Origin: Nostoc sp. LEGE 06077
Lineage (GTDB): Bacteria > Cyanobacteriota > Cyanobacteriia > Cyanobacteriales > Nostocaceae
Direction of reading: 5' to 3'
Length of the DNA: 52,144 nucleotides
NCBI RefSeq assembly: GCF_015207705.1
Contig: NZ_JADEWI010000048.1
Span: 1-52,144, forward strand
Shown here: positions 19,744-28,857 of the stretch, one piece after another
Layout: each line of letters starts with the position of its first letter
How positions within the stretch are numbered: the first letter of the stretch is position 1
Made by a program: the position numbers and the translations under genes
The notes under the pieces: model-generated
What the model was told of the DNA's origin: nothing
Database searches by the model: none
Seen by the model: the letters and a program-made list of their open reading frames with translations, nothing else

Positions 19744-20796
19744 TTAACTGAATTCTATAGTCTCCACAAAAGACAAAATATTATCCTTGATGTACTCAGC
19801 TTCTTCGGCGAGATCATTTGGTGTTTCGCCATTTAAAAAGGTGCGTTGATTGCTAACTATATATAAAAACTCGCCATTAATAAAGGCCATCACGCCTCGA
19901 TACGCATCCAATCTCGCAGCAGTTCCGTTATTGCCTTGTTGAGACATTGTTGAACCTTTGGGCATATCAACCAAGGCGTAACACGCTCCCTCGAAGACAT
20001 CTTCTAAATACTCACTATACTTTACTTGAGCATCAGGTACATTCGTGAAAATTGCTTGTGGTACATATTTATCTACTAATATTGTTTGCAGATATTCTCG
20101 CTGTCCTTGAGATTCTAGTTCTTCTAACTGTTCTGGCGGGATAGGATAATAATCAATTCGTAGCAAAGTACCAATGTCATCAGAAAAACTGACTAATCCT
20201 TCTTGTGTTTGAATTTTACCCCCTTGCTCTGTGTCAACAGGAATGGGGACTGTAAAATTACCTAAAGGAGATTCATAGACATCTTCGAGATAGTCTTCTA
20301 CAGTAATTATGTCATCTTCATCATCAAAATATTCTTCATTTTCTCCTGCTTGAAAAGCCGCAATTATTTCTTTGGTGATTTCGTCTGCTTCTTCATCTTC
20401 AAGTTCTAAAGCTGCTTGTAACTTCTTGAGAAAAGGTTCTTTATTTTTGGGGATAATTAATTCTTCTTCATCTAAAAGTGCAACTACCCCAGCCGCAAAA
20501 CCATCTAAGACTAAATCTTCAGGGAGAGATTCATTCGCAGTATTAAACAAAGGACTCAACCCTTGTGATTCTGCTATATCAATGAGTTTATCGACGATTT
20601 CGATCATTTCTTCTTCCGAGTACTCTTCAAAAACCTCAAATTCCCACAGAATACCCGCTAAACCTTCGGGATCGACTTCTTCAACTGAAGAATCTGCGAT
20701 CGCAGTTACCACCGCGATCGCTGCTACAGCTTCTTCAGGAGTTAAAGATTCTGCTAATGTTTTTTGTGAGTTAAAAACGTTATCATATTTAGTCAT
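19744..20796 (-). CDS. Acidic protein with TerB-like N-terminal domain
   Basis: I chose the ATG at 20796 (MTKYDNVFNSQKTLAESLTP), because the 33 upstream residues of the open frame look non-coding and an AGGTG lies about 9 nt before this ATG. The 350-residue protein is strongly acidic. About 15-145 is helical and resembles TerB/tellurite-resistance-type domains (EEAVAAIAVVTAIADSSVEE; EGLAGILWEFEVFEEYSEEE). An Asp/Glu-rich linker follows, then a C-terminal alpha/beta domain (about 175-350; SPLGNFTVPIP, LLRIDYYPIP, MAFINGEFLYIV). No signal peptide. TerB proteins are thought to bind metal and take part in stress responses; the C-terminal part is unrecognised. The gene is alone. Confidence 0.65.
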   Translation of the reverse strand: MTKYDNVFNSQKTLAESLTPEEAVAAIAVVTAIADSSVEEVDPEGLAGILWEFEVFEEYSEEEMIEIVDKLIDIAESQGLSPLFNTANESLPEDLVLDGFAAGVVALLDEEELIIPKNKEPFLKKLQAALELEDEEADEITKEIIAAFQAGENEEYFDDEDDIITVEDYLEDVYESPLGNFTVPIPVDTEQGGKIQTQEGLVSFSDDIGTLLRIDYYPIPPEQLEELESQGQREYLQTILVDKYVPQAIFTNVPDAQVKYSEYLEDVFEGACYALVDMPKGSTMSQQGNNGTAARLDAYRGVMAFINGEFLYIVSNQRTFLNGETPNDLAEEAEYIKDNILSFVETIEFS

Positions 20797-21527
20797 AATT
20801 GTTACACCTGTTGATTGCTTAATAGTTTGGTTAAAGGTGGGCGATCGGCTAACATTTCCCTTCCATTGATCCATCTTGAAATTATTTGTATTCAATCCAT
20901 TTAACTTTCTTCATCCTCCAAATGAGACATCCAAATAGTAGTTAGCAAGATGCCTACCAAAATCAGCAAAAATTTGCTACAAATTAGGAAAAATTGCCCA
21001 TTACTCAGATTAATTGGTCTTGAGAACTTTAGTCTTCATCAAAATTCTTAGATTTTAATAGTTAAATTTCATAATTCATCTACTGCTAATGATTACCATA
21101 AAACATAAATTTATATTTTTTTTTAACAGTTCTATAAATTCTCTCATCTCCAAACCAAAATCCTCTAGAGTAATCTGCTTTTGCCATCCTGATATCTGAT
21201 GCACCTGCAACACTAAATTTTATTTAAGGGGCTGAAAATCAACAAACACTCAATTTTTGAGTTGCTTTGTATCAAAGAAGCTTGACAATGTTTTCACCAT
21301 ATATTGTGCCGAAATCCCAATTCTTTGGATTAATTTAAGATTGATCGAAAAATAGCTATGTGTAAGCTGCTAGAACATCAAGTTTTGATCATCTAGCAAG
21401 AGAACTATATCTAACGATAGAAAATAAACTAGCTCTCGATAGATTTTCTTTACCAAGAGTAGGATGGCATAATACCGAAGTGCAAAGCAACACATAGCAA
21501 TTATTCAAATCCCAATTTAAAACTTTT
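20797..21527. other. 731-nt intergenic region between divergent genes
   Basis: AT-rich region carrying the promoters of the TerB-like gene (minus) and the amylase gene (plus). I see no convincing ORF, tRNA, strong hairpin or tandem repeat. A small regulatory RNA is possible but not visible from sequence alone. Confidence 0.6.
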
Positions 21528-23456
21528 ATGGTGCAAACACCTCCATCCCAGTTCTCCCCAGACCAATACAAAGTAGATTCCGCGACAGCAGAAGTAGAAG
21601 CTCTCATCCAAACGCCACCATCAGATACAGAGCTTAACCTAGAGTTCCTCTACACCAGAGATATTGAATTTCGCCAAGAAACAATTTACTTTATCGTGGT
21701 CGATCGCTTTCATGACGGCGACCCCGAAAATAGTGAAGGTATTAACGCAGAATTATACGATCCCAGCGGCCAAGATTGGGGTAAATACTGGGGTGGCGAT
21801 TTGCAAGGTGTCATTGACAAATTAGACTATCTCAAAAATATGGGAGTTACCGCCGTTTGGCTAACTCCTTTATTTGAGCAAGTAGAAGAATTATTTGTGG
21901 GTAATGCAGCCATACATGGTTATTGGACAAAAGACTTTAAACGCATTAATCCCCGCTTTATTGCTAAAGACGAAAACCCTTCGTTAAATGAAACCCAAGA
22001 AGCCAAAAATACAACTTTTGACCGCTTAATTGCCGAGTTGCACAAACGCAACATGAAACTGGTGTTGGATATTGTTTGTAACCACAGCACCCCAGATACC
22101 AGCGGTAGCAAAGGTGAATTGTTTGATGACGGCGTAAAAATTGCCGACTTCCATAACGATGTGAATAACTGGTATCACCATTATGGTGAAGTGCAGAACT
22201 GGGAAGATGATTGGCAAGTGCAGAACTGTGAATTAGCAGGTTTGGCAACCTTCAATGAAAACAATAGTGAATATCGTGAATATATCAAATCAGCCATTAA
22301 ACAATGGCTAGATAGAGGTGTAGATGCCCTGCGGGTGGACACTGTGAAGCATATGCCGATCTGGTTTTGGCAAGAATTCACAGGCGATATGTATAACCAC
22401 AAACCAGATGTATTTATCTTTGGGGAATGGATTTACAGTAGCCCCACAGACGATCGCTCTGTGGAATTTGTCAATAATTCCGGCATGACAATGCTAGATT
22501 TTGGCTTGTGCGTAGCCATTCGTGCCGCCCTTGCCCAAGGTTCAGAAAACGGATTTCAGACAATTCAATACATTTTTGATGAAGACTACCACTACAACGG
22601 CGCAACCGAGTTAATTACCTTCATCGATAACCACGATATGCCGCGCTTTCAATCGCTGAACCCTGATCCCGCGATGTTGAGAGTAGCGATCGCCTTGATT
22701 ATGACATCCCGTGGTATTCCTTGCATTTATTACGGTACAGAACAGTATCTGCATAATGACAACGATGGCGGTAACGACCCATACAACCGCCCCAAGATGG
22801 AAACATGGGACAACGACACAGAAGTTTACCGCTACATCCGCTTACTGTCGGGCTTACGACGGCTAAACCCAGCTATCTCAATGGGTAGTCATTGGCAAAA
22901 ATACATCACCCCCGATGTTTATTGTTACATTCGCCGCTATCGTGATTCCCTGTGCTTCGTCGCCCTCAACCGAGGTGGAGAAGTCACATTACCCGAAATC
23001 GAAACAGAACTACCCGATGGCGAACACACTTGTGTCATCACCCGCAATAAATACGAAGTCAAAGACGGCAAAATTTACGACCTACACATAGAAGAACGAG
23101 GAGTAATTGTCCTCAGCCACGTAGGCGAAAGAATCAAAGGCCAAACCATCATTCGCGTGCAATTGAATGGCGTAAATACCCAACTTGGTGAAACCATAGT
23201 TGTTACAGGCGACTGCCCAGAATTAGGCAATTGGGATATTAGTAAAGCTTATCCCTTGGAATATATCAACGCCAATACTTGGTTTGCCGAGATTCCCTTT
23301 GATGAAAGTGCGGGCAAATTGATTAGTTATAAATATGCATTATGGCGCGAAGGGCGATCGCCCCTACGGGAAAACACCACACCCCGCCGTTGGGTAGTCG
23401 CCAAAGAAGGCACAGTCAAATGGCGTGACACTTGGGCAACAGGACGAGAATCTTAG
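21528..23456 (+). CDS. Alpha-amylase family glycosidase (GH13) with C-terminal CBM20-like domain
   Basis: 642 residues acting on alpha-1,4-glucans. The GH13 barrel (about 50-500) has all four conserved regions: LDIVCNHSTPD, ALRVDTVKHM with nucleophile Asp271, FIFGEWIY with acid/base Glu300, and FIDNHDMPR with Asp370. The C-terminal about 105 residues match a starch-binding CBM20 fold (IRVQLNGVNTQLGETIVVTG, CPELGNWDISKAYPLEY, KYALWREG). There is no signal peptide, so it probably works on cytosolic glycogen. Hydrolase versus transglycosylase cannot be decided. The ATG at 21528 is used. It is followed by a hairpin at 23481 and the site-2 protease gene. Confidence 0.93.
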   Translation: MVQTPPSQFSPDQYKVDSATAEVEALIQTPPSDTELNLEFLYTRDIEFRQETIYFIVVDRFHDGDPENSEGINAELYDPSGQDWGKYWGGDLQGVIDKLDYLKNMGVTAVWLTPLFEQVEELFVGNAAIHGYWTKDFKRINPRFIAKDENPSLNETQEAKNTTFDRLIAELHKRNMKLVLDIVCNHSTPDTSGSKGELFDDGVKIADFHNDVNNWYHHYGEVQNWEDDWQVQNCELAGLATFNENNSEYREYIKSAIKQWLDRGVDALRVDTVKHMPIWFWQEFTGDMYNHKPDVFIFGEWIYSSPTDDRSVEFVNNSGMTMLDFGLCVAIRAALAQGSENGFQTIQYIFDEDYHYNGATELITFIDNHDMPRFQSLNPDPAMLRVAIALIMTSRGIPCIYYGTEQYLHNDNDGGNDPYNRPKMETWDNDTEVYRYIRLLSGLRRLNPAISMGSHWQKYITPDVYCYIRRYRDSLCFVALNRGGEVTLPEIETELPDGEHTCVITRNKYEVKDGKIYDLHIEERGVIVLSHVGERIKGQTIIRVQLNGVNTQLGETIVVTGDCPELGNWDISKAYPLEYINANTWFAEIPFDESAGKLISYKYALWREGRSPLRENTTPRRWVVAKEGTVKWRDTWATGRES

Positions 23457-23480
23457 AAGTCTGAAGGCTCGGAGGGTATA

Positions 23481-23522
23481 GGGAGATAATATGTAATTTC
23501 CAGGTATTACACATTGTCTCCC
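23481..23522 (+). terminator. Long hairpin after the amylase gene
   Basis: GGGAGATAATATGTAAT pairs with ATTACACATTGTCTCCC through 17 positions (two G-T wobbles), with an 8-nt loop. It lies 24 nt after the amylase stop. There is only a short A/T tract afterwards, so it could also be a dispersed palindrome. Confidence 0.6.
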
Positions 23523-23736
23523 TACTAAAACTTATCCATCACCATATAAGTGATTTGGGCGAAAAACAGGTGGCGTTATACATTAAATGTATAGCAAGAA
23601 GCATAAAGAGTCAGACAGACAGCATGAATAACAGGAATAGTCATACTTTTCCTCCTGTTTTCTGCCCCCTGCCTCCTGCTATATCTCTCACACCTGACCA
23701 ACTCAGGCTTGGTCGTTCACAGCGAAGGGTTTGGAA

Positions 23737-25218
23737 ATGTTTGCTTCCTCAGAGACTCCTATAATTGGGACAATTTTATTAGTAGCTTTCGGCATATTAG
23801 GCTGGGGCTTTTATCGCGCCAGACCTTTTGGAAAACTGGGAATCTTAGCCTGGTTGCAGTCAGTGGTGTTAATCTCTCCCTGGCTGCTATTCTTTGGTTT
23901 GTTTGCTGCGGGAATTTACCTCAACATAGTCGGCATATTGTTGTTGGTGGTAGCTTCTGCGGGATTATATATCTACCTTGGTAGACAACTACGGGCGGCT
24001 GGGCAAGATGCCATTCTCAAGCAACGAGCAACAGAAAGGCTTGCAGCTAATTCCGCCGCCGATGGTAATGCTGCCCAAACACCAGCCAGCGGCGAACTTA
24101 AAGAAGCCTTATCAATTCCCGAAGCAGATTTAAGCGCCATTAGAAGCATTTTTGGCATTGATACATTTTTCGCCACAGAAACGATCGCCTACCAAGACGG
24201 CGCTATCTTTAAAGGTAATCTGCGCGGCGAACCCCAAGAAGTTCACAACCGCCTCAGTGACAAGTTACGGGAACGTCTTGGTGAGCAATATCGCCTGTTT
24301 TTAGTAGAAAACACAGACGGTAAACCTGTAATAATTGTCCTGCCTAGTCTTAACGATCCCCGTCCCACAACCGCAGCCCAAAAAGCCTTTGCCGGTATCT
24401 TGCTCATCGCCACTCTGGCTACCTGTTTAGAAACTGCTGGGCTACTCCTGAACTTTGATTTATTTGCTACCCCAGAACGCTTCGCCCAAGCCTTACCCAT
24501 TGGCGTGGGCATATTTGTCATTTTAATCGCTCACGAAATTGGTCATTGGGTACTGGCGCGACGTTACCAAGTCCGTCTTAGCTGGCCTTTCTTTTTACCC
24601 GCCGTGCAAATTGGCTCATTTGGTTCAATTACCCGCTTTGAATCTCTCTTACCCAACCGCACAGCATTATTTGATATTACTTTGGCAGGGCCAGCCGCTG
24701 GCGGTATCGTCTCTTTAATCATGTTGATTGTGGGATTATTGCTTTCCCACCCAGGTAGCTTATTTCAAGTGCCTAATCAGTTCTTCCAAGGCTCCATTTT
24801 AGTCGGAAGCTTGGCGCGAGTAGTCCTCGGTTCCGCTTTACAATCACCCTTAGTCAACGTCCATCCTTTAGTAATTATTGGTTGGCTAGGTTTGGTCATC
24901 ACCGCTTTAAACCTTATGCCAGCCGGCGCTTTAGATGGTGGACGCATCGTGCAAGCGATTTATGGGCGCAAAACTGCCGGAAGAGCCACATTTGCTACTT
25001 TAATTTTGCTGGCATTAGTTTCTCTCGGTAACACCTTGGCAATGTACTGGGCAATTGTCATTCTGTTTTTACAACGAGATTTAGAACGCCCCAGCTTAAA
25101 CGAAATCACTGAACCCGATGATGCCAGAGCCGCGTTAGGTCTTTTGGCATTATTTTTGATGATTGCCACGCTTCTACCCTTAACTCCTGGTTTAGCTGGC
25201 CGTTTAGGCATTGGTTGA
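23737..25218 (+). CDS. Site-2 protease family (M50) membrane metalloprotease
   Basis: 493 residues from the ATG at 23737 (an upstream TTG at 23731 is possible). Intramembrane zinc protease of the S2P class, which cleaves membrane-bound substrates such as anti-sigma factors. Two helices at the N-terminus, then an Ala/Glu-rich soluble segment (about 80-210), then a multi-helix core with the zinc motif AHEIGHWVL (HEIGH 266-270) and NLMPAGALDGGR (Asp400), the third ligand. The long soluble N-terminal domain and the HEIGHW form match the EGY-like cyanobacterial/chloroplast subgroup. No sigma or anti-sigma gene is adjacent, so the substrate is unknown. Confidence 0.92.
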   Translation: MFASSETPIIGTILLVAFGILGWGFYRARPFGKLGILAWLQSVVLISPWLLFFGLFAAGIYLNIVGILLLVVASAGLYIYLGRQLRAAGQDAILKQRATERLAANSAADGNAAQTPASGELKEALSIPEADLSAIRSIFGIDTFFATETIAYQDGAIFKGNLRGEPQEVHNRLSDKLRERLGEQYRLFLVENTDGKPVIIVLPSLNDPRPTTAAQKAFAGILLIATLATCLETAGLLLNFDLFATPERFAQALPIGVGIFVILIAHEIGHWVLARRYQVRLSWPFFLPAVQIGSFGSITRFESLLPNRTALFDITLAGPAAGGIVSLIMLIVGLLLSHPGSLFQVPNQFFQGSILVGSLARVVLGSALQSPLVNVHPLVIIGWLGLVITALNLMPAGALDGGRIVQAIYGRKTAGRATFATLILLALVSLGNTLAMYWAIVILFLQRDLERPSLNEITEPDDARAALGLLALFLMIATLLPLTPGLAGRLGIG

Positions 25219-25253
25219 TTAAGTCTGAAGTCTGAAGAATCTTCAACAAACTG

Positions 25254-25286
25254 TAGTGGCGTGAACTAAATTAACCCACGCCACTA
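25254..25286 (+). terminator. Hairpin after the site-2 protease gene
   Basis: TAGTGGCGTG and CACGCCACTA form a perfect 10-bp stem with a 13-nt loop, 35 nt after the stop codon. An AAAA run follows on the plus strand, which would give a T run on the minus strand, so it may also terminate the minus-strand small gene at 25398. Confidence 0.65.
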
Positions 25287-25397
25287 AAAACTCCGCGTAA
25301 CTTTGCGTTTACCTCTTCATTCCTCTGCGTTGAAAAAAGCTTAGTAATCTCAAAATGAATCTAAAAAAACAGCAAGTTCTTCAATTATAAATAAGCT

Positions 25398-25562
25398 CTA
25401 ATAATCACTATCAGCTACACAAATTCCTTTACATTTAATCCCATTCGTAGCGGTACGCAAACAATGAGGACAGAGAATTTGTTCTACTTCCATTTCTAGA
25501 TTTATCTCTACATCAGTGCTTGCTGGTAATTTGTCTTTCTCTGTCTGGGAATTTACAGTCAT
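25398..25562 (-). CDS. Small 54-residue protein with CxxC and CxxxC
   Basis: Reads MTVNSQTEKDKLPASTDVEI, then NLEMEVEQILCPHCLRTATN and GIKCKGICVADSDY. The CPHC plus CKGIC layout suits a small zinc ribbon or redox site. It has an acidic N-terminus and no membrane segment. It falls below usual ORF-length cutoffs but the start, stop and cysteine pattern look genuine. AATTAGGAG-like bases occur near the start (reverse strand reads CTAATTGTG), so the ribosome-binding site is not strong. Function unknown. Confidence 0.6.
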   Translation of the reverse strand: MTVNSQTEKDKLPASTDVEINLEMEVEQILCPHCLRTATNGIKCKGICVADSDY

Positions 25563-25669
25563 CACAATTAGGAGTCTACATCAAATGCTTGCACTATCAT
25601 AAGTATAGCTTTGATTAAAACTTGTATCCTAGCTTGTTGATAACTAAATTTTTGAACATTAATTTTAAA

Positions 25670-26179
25670 ATGCTCAACATTCGTCGTGAAACTTTCGCAG
25701 ACTATCCAGCAATAACTGAGGTAAATAGATTAGCCTTCGGACAAGAAAACGAGGCTAACCTAATAGATAAGATTCGTCATTCAGACCGCTATATTCCCAA
25801 ACTTTCATTAGTTGCCGAGATAGAAAATTTTGTAGTTGGTCACATTTTATTTAGCTACATTGACCTAGTAAATACAGAAAAACTCCAGGTAATTGGTTTA
25901 GCACCTTTGGCAGTGCATCCCCAGTTTCAAAAACAAGGTATTGGCAGCGCACTAGTAGAAGCAGGATTAAAAATAGCTGATGACAAAGGAGAAGCTTTAG
26001 TAATTGTATTAGGTCATCCCCACTTCTATAGTCGCTTTGGTTTTCAGCCTTCTGTTGTTTATCAAATCGAGTCTCCCTTTCCCGTACCAGAGGATGTTTT
26101 TATGGTTAAACCACTGCAAAACTATCAGCAAAAGTATATAGGTAAAGTTGTTTATCCACCTGCTTTTGATGAAGTCTGA
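25670..26179 (+). CDS. GNAT family N-acetyltransferase
   Basis: 169 residues from the ATG at 25670 (MLNIRRETFADYPAITEVNR); a TTG at 25622 would add 16 doubtful residues. It transfers an acetyl group from acetyl-CoA. The beta-4/alpha-3 acetyl-CoA site is visible as GLAPLAVHPQFQKQGIGSAL, with the Q/RxxGxG/A motif in QKQGIGS. VLGHPHFYSRFGFQPS is characteristic of the YhbS-like subgroup. The acceptor substrate is not predictable. It is a single gene between the small CxxC gene and the glycosidase. Confidence 0.88.
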   Translation: MLNIRRETFADYPAITEVNRLAFGQENEANLIDKIRHSDRYIPKLSLVAEIENFVVGHILFSYIDLVNTEKLQVIGLAPLAVHPQFQKQGIGSALVEAGLKIADDKGEALVIVLGHPHFYSRFGFQPSVVYQIESPFPVPEDVFMVKPLQNYQQKYIGKVVYPPAFDEV

Positions 26180-26241
26180 TATCAAAGAAAGGGTGTAGGA
26201 AAAGAAAAATAAAGATTATTGACAGCGTTAGCTATCTTAAT

Positions 26242-27483
26242 CTACGGTTTCCAGCCTGCTAATAAATTTGGGTAATTTGCTGGGGTGGGGAACATCTGCT
26301 GTAAACCAGCTTGACGCACTGAGCCTGATTCTTTGCTCAAGTTCCACAGACTTTCGTAGAAAAAGAAAGAGACACCAGCAAAGTTGCGATCGCGGACTTT
26401 CTGTACCTGGCTTTGAATTTGGGCAAAGGGAATTGATTTGTTCTTCAACCCAGTTATAATACCAATACTCACAGGAATATGGCTGCTGGCTGTTTTAACT
26501 TCGGGATACTCTAATTCTTTGATAAATACATTCAAGTCATCTCGATATATCTGCAACACCAATTCTTCTACAAGTCCCAGACGTTCCCATTTTTGCCAGT
26601 CGGCTAAAAAGTATTCGTAAGAAAAACGCTGGGGATTAGGCGCAACAGAAACTAAACAGTTCTTTTTCGTAGTTTTAATAGCTGTGAACACCCGTTTCAT
26701 GAAGTCGGTGATTTTATTCGCTCGCCAACGCACCCATTCGGGATCTTTGGGATTTTTCGATGGTGCTTTTCCGCGGTGTTCTTTTTTGTAAAGTGCAACT
26801 GTATAAGCATCGTAGCCTAACTCTGAAGGCAAGCCGAAATGGTCATCAAATTGAATCCCATCAATGTCGTAGTTGCGAACAATTTCTACGATTAAATCTT
26901 GGATAAATTTCTGCGCGTCTGGGTGGAAGGGATTTAACCAAACTCGATCATGTATGCCTTCTTTGACAATTTTTGTCCCATTGCTGCGACTTGTCAGCCA
27001 TTGGGGGCGATTTTTCGCTAATAAAGAATCGGCGGGAGCCATAAAGCCAAATTCAAACCAGGGAATCACCGTTAGCCCTTGTTTATGTCCCTCAGTGACA
27101 ATTTCTTTGAGCATATCGCGTCCTTGCAACCCTGGTGTGGGATCAAGCGATCGCCCAATTACTTTCGCCGCTACTTTACTAGGATATAATGTATATCCCC
27201 AATTCCATACCGCCGGATAAACTGTATTGAAGTTCAATTGATTTAGGCGCTGCAACGCATTCGTCAGACGGTTGCGTTCAAACAACACCTCACTATCAAT
27301 ATTTGTTAACCATACTCCCCTTAATTCTGACCGCGCCGGCAGATTTTGCGCTGCAATCGGAAATGAAAGTAGGAATGTCGCGATCGCGCTGAGAACAACT
27401 ATAACGGCAAATAGAGCTTGTTTTCGACTTTGACGCAGATTCCTGGTAAGTAACTCAACACACCAATTTACAAATCTTTTCAT
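26242..27483 (-). CDS. Exported GHL10/DigH-type glycosidase (DUF187 family)
   Basis: 413 residues. A basic N-terminus and helix (ALFAVIVVLSAIATFLLSFP, about 23-42) followed by Ala-Ala-Gln suggest a signal peptide or anchor. The domain starts at RSELRGVWLTNIDSEVLFE, with a TIM-barrel family pattern: FNTVYPAVWNWGYTLYPS, GLTVIPWFEFGFM, VWLNPFHPDAQKFIQDLI, YDIDGIQFDDHFGLP. This family (E. coli YddW/DigH) acts on denuded peptidoglycan glycans near division sites, so a cell-wall role is likely but inferred. The likely catalytic acidic residues lie in the DGIQFDDH segment. It is a single gene. Confidence 0.88.
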   Translation of the reverse strand: MKRFVNWCVELLTRNLRQSRKQALFAVIVVLSAIATFLLSFPIAAQNLPARSELRGVWLTNIDSEVLFERNRLTNALQRLNQLNFNTVYPAVWNWGYTLYPSKVAAKVIGRSLDPTPGLQGRDMLKEIVTEGHKQGLTVIPWFEFGFMAPADSLLAKNRPQWLTSRSNGTKIVKEGIHDRVWLNPFHPDAQKFIQDLIVEIVRNYDIDGIQFDDHFGLPSELGYDAYTVALYKKEHRGKAPSKNPKDPEWVRWRANKITDFMKRVFTAIKTTKKNCLVSVAPNPQRFSYEYFLADWQKWERLGLVEELVLQIYRDDLNVFIKELEYPEVKTASSHIPVSIGIITGLKNKSIPFAQIQSQVQKVRDRNFAGVSFFFYESLWNLSKESGSVRQAGLQQMFPTPANYPNLLAGWKP

Positions 27484-27890
27484 ATTTGCTTACAGACAAC
27501 AGAAAATATGGAACAATGACTGGCATCTCTGGACAGAAGTTGCTGGGACATCTGCACACACAACATTTCGCCCCTACAACCCACAACCATATACCCTTAC
27601 ACTCAGCCTTCACAAGAGTTTCCGGTTGTCTTCGTGCCAATTCGTCTCTGAATTTGCCTATTACCGCTTGCTCACATAAGCTTGTGATTATAGTTACACA
27701 CAGCAGCAAAGAGTATATATATACAAATCTTTACTTATTTACCTAATATTGGACATTTAAGATTATGCTATTTAGTATAAGCTAAAAAATACCCCAACTA
27801 TTATACTATTTTGTGTGATATAAATAACTACTCAGTAAGTAACATTACTATATAACTTAGCTGCTTTTCAGACAAAAAGCAAAGTATGTA
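27484..27890. other. 407-nt AT-rich intergenic region
   Basis: Holds the promoter of the minus-strand glycosidase and of the plus-strand gene at 27891. Overlapping ORFs on both strands look like chance. I see no RNA gene or strong hairpin. Confidence 0.5.
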
Positions 27891-28385
27891 ATGAATAATA
27901 CCAGTAATTCACAAGACACTCTAGACAATAATGCAGCCGCCGAGAGAATAGCAAGGGCAATTAAGGTCGCGGCTGGGGAATTCTCTTTGATATTAGTATG
28001 TTGTGAGTCTATTCTTAAACAACAGCAGATACTGAAGCTTGTGCAAGAATTGTCATCGGTAGCAATTCAAGAAATTAGATTAATGCCTACCGATGAGACA
28101 CTTTATACAACTATCTCAAATACTATCGGTATTTCTCATCCTCAAGCTTTGATGGTGCATGGTTTAGAATCGGTTATCGCCATCCATCAACTACTTATCA
28201 GTACCAATCTCATGCGAGATGAGTTTCGCAAAAATCTTCATTTTCCTGTAGTGTTGTGGGTTAATGATGAAATTTTGAGCAAGCTAGTTTGGTTAGCACC
28301 TGATTTAAAAAACTGGGCAGCTACTACCATTAGATTTGATATGTCTCACAGCAAGTTAATGGAAAATCAAGCACTAAGTGCTTAA
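27891..28385 (+). CDS. Unknown 164-residue protein, resembles N-terminal domain of TPR proteins
   Basis: Reads MNNTSNSQDTLDNNAAAERI then an alpha/beta region: FSLILVCCESILKQQQILKL, ALMVHGLESVIAIHQLLIST, HFPVVLWVNDEILSKLVWLA. No Walker A is present, although the strand-helix layout is P-loop-like. From memory, a similar LVLWVNDEVLSKLxRLAPDLKxWA segment begins longer Nostocales TPR or ATPase proteins; here the chain ends soon after it. It could be a stand-alone version or a truncated copy. No downstream TPR coding is seen. It is probably cytosolic. Confidence 0.6.
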   Translation: MNNTSNSQDTLDNNAAAERIARAIKVAAGEFSLILVCCESILKQQQILKLVQELSSVAIQEIRLMPTDETLYTTISNTIGISHPQALMVHGLESVIAIHQLLISTNLMRDEFRKNLHFPVVLWVNDEILSKLVWLAPDLKNWAATTIRFDMSHSKLMENQALSA

Positions 28386-28429
28386 TAACGCCTAAAAGAT
28401 GATTTTTTAGGGTGCGTTAGCCTAATCGC

Positions 28430-28573
28430 CTAATCCTTCAATATTTGTTCTCTCAAAAACTCACTTTTTTCTTGAGATAAGCGGTAAATTCCAGGTTCTG
28501 CTTTTCCAATTAGATTACCTTGTACATAGCTAATACCTAATTTTCTCAAAGTAAATACTTGATTTACTGCGTC
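28430..28573 (-). pseudogene. Coding remnant, EAL-domain-like C-terminus
   Basis: An open segment with no start codon reads VFTLRKLGISYVQGNLIGKA, then EPGIYRLSQEKSEFLREQIL and a stop at 28430-28432. LGxSYVQGNLIGKxEP resembles the last strand-loop of EAL cyclic-di-GMP phosphodiesterases (LGCDYGQGYLIGRP). Upstream the frame closes with a stop, so only a tail of about 47 codons remains. The family match rests on one short motif and is weak. Confidence 0.3.
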
Positions 28574-28857
28574 TCAAAACAGAGTTTAGAAATCAGTTGC
28601 TTGGTAGAAGTATTGATTCTAGCAGATGTATTTTGACTTCTGAATACTTCTTTAACAAAGTATTTGTCATCTTGTTTATTTTTAGTAAAAATGCAGGAAC
28701 AAACCATCCGTATACTAGCGTCTCTCTTCATGTCTGCTTCATAAGACAGATATTTGAGCAATCCCAACTATATATAATTTGGGAACTCTATATTTTTAGT
28801 CATTAGATATCAGTTTTCAATGCCTGAAATATATTCACTAATAAAGGCGCTTTATTT

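Noticed and set aside
20372-20869. 165-residue plus-strand ORF rich in serine
   Set aside because: It is the complement of the acidic TerB-like gene; Ser-rich shadow frames arise opposite Glu/Asp-rich genes.
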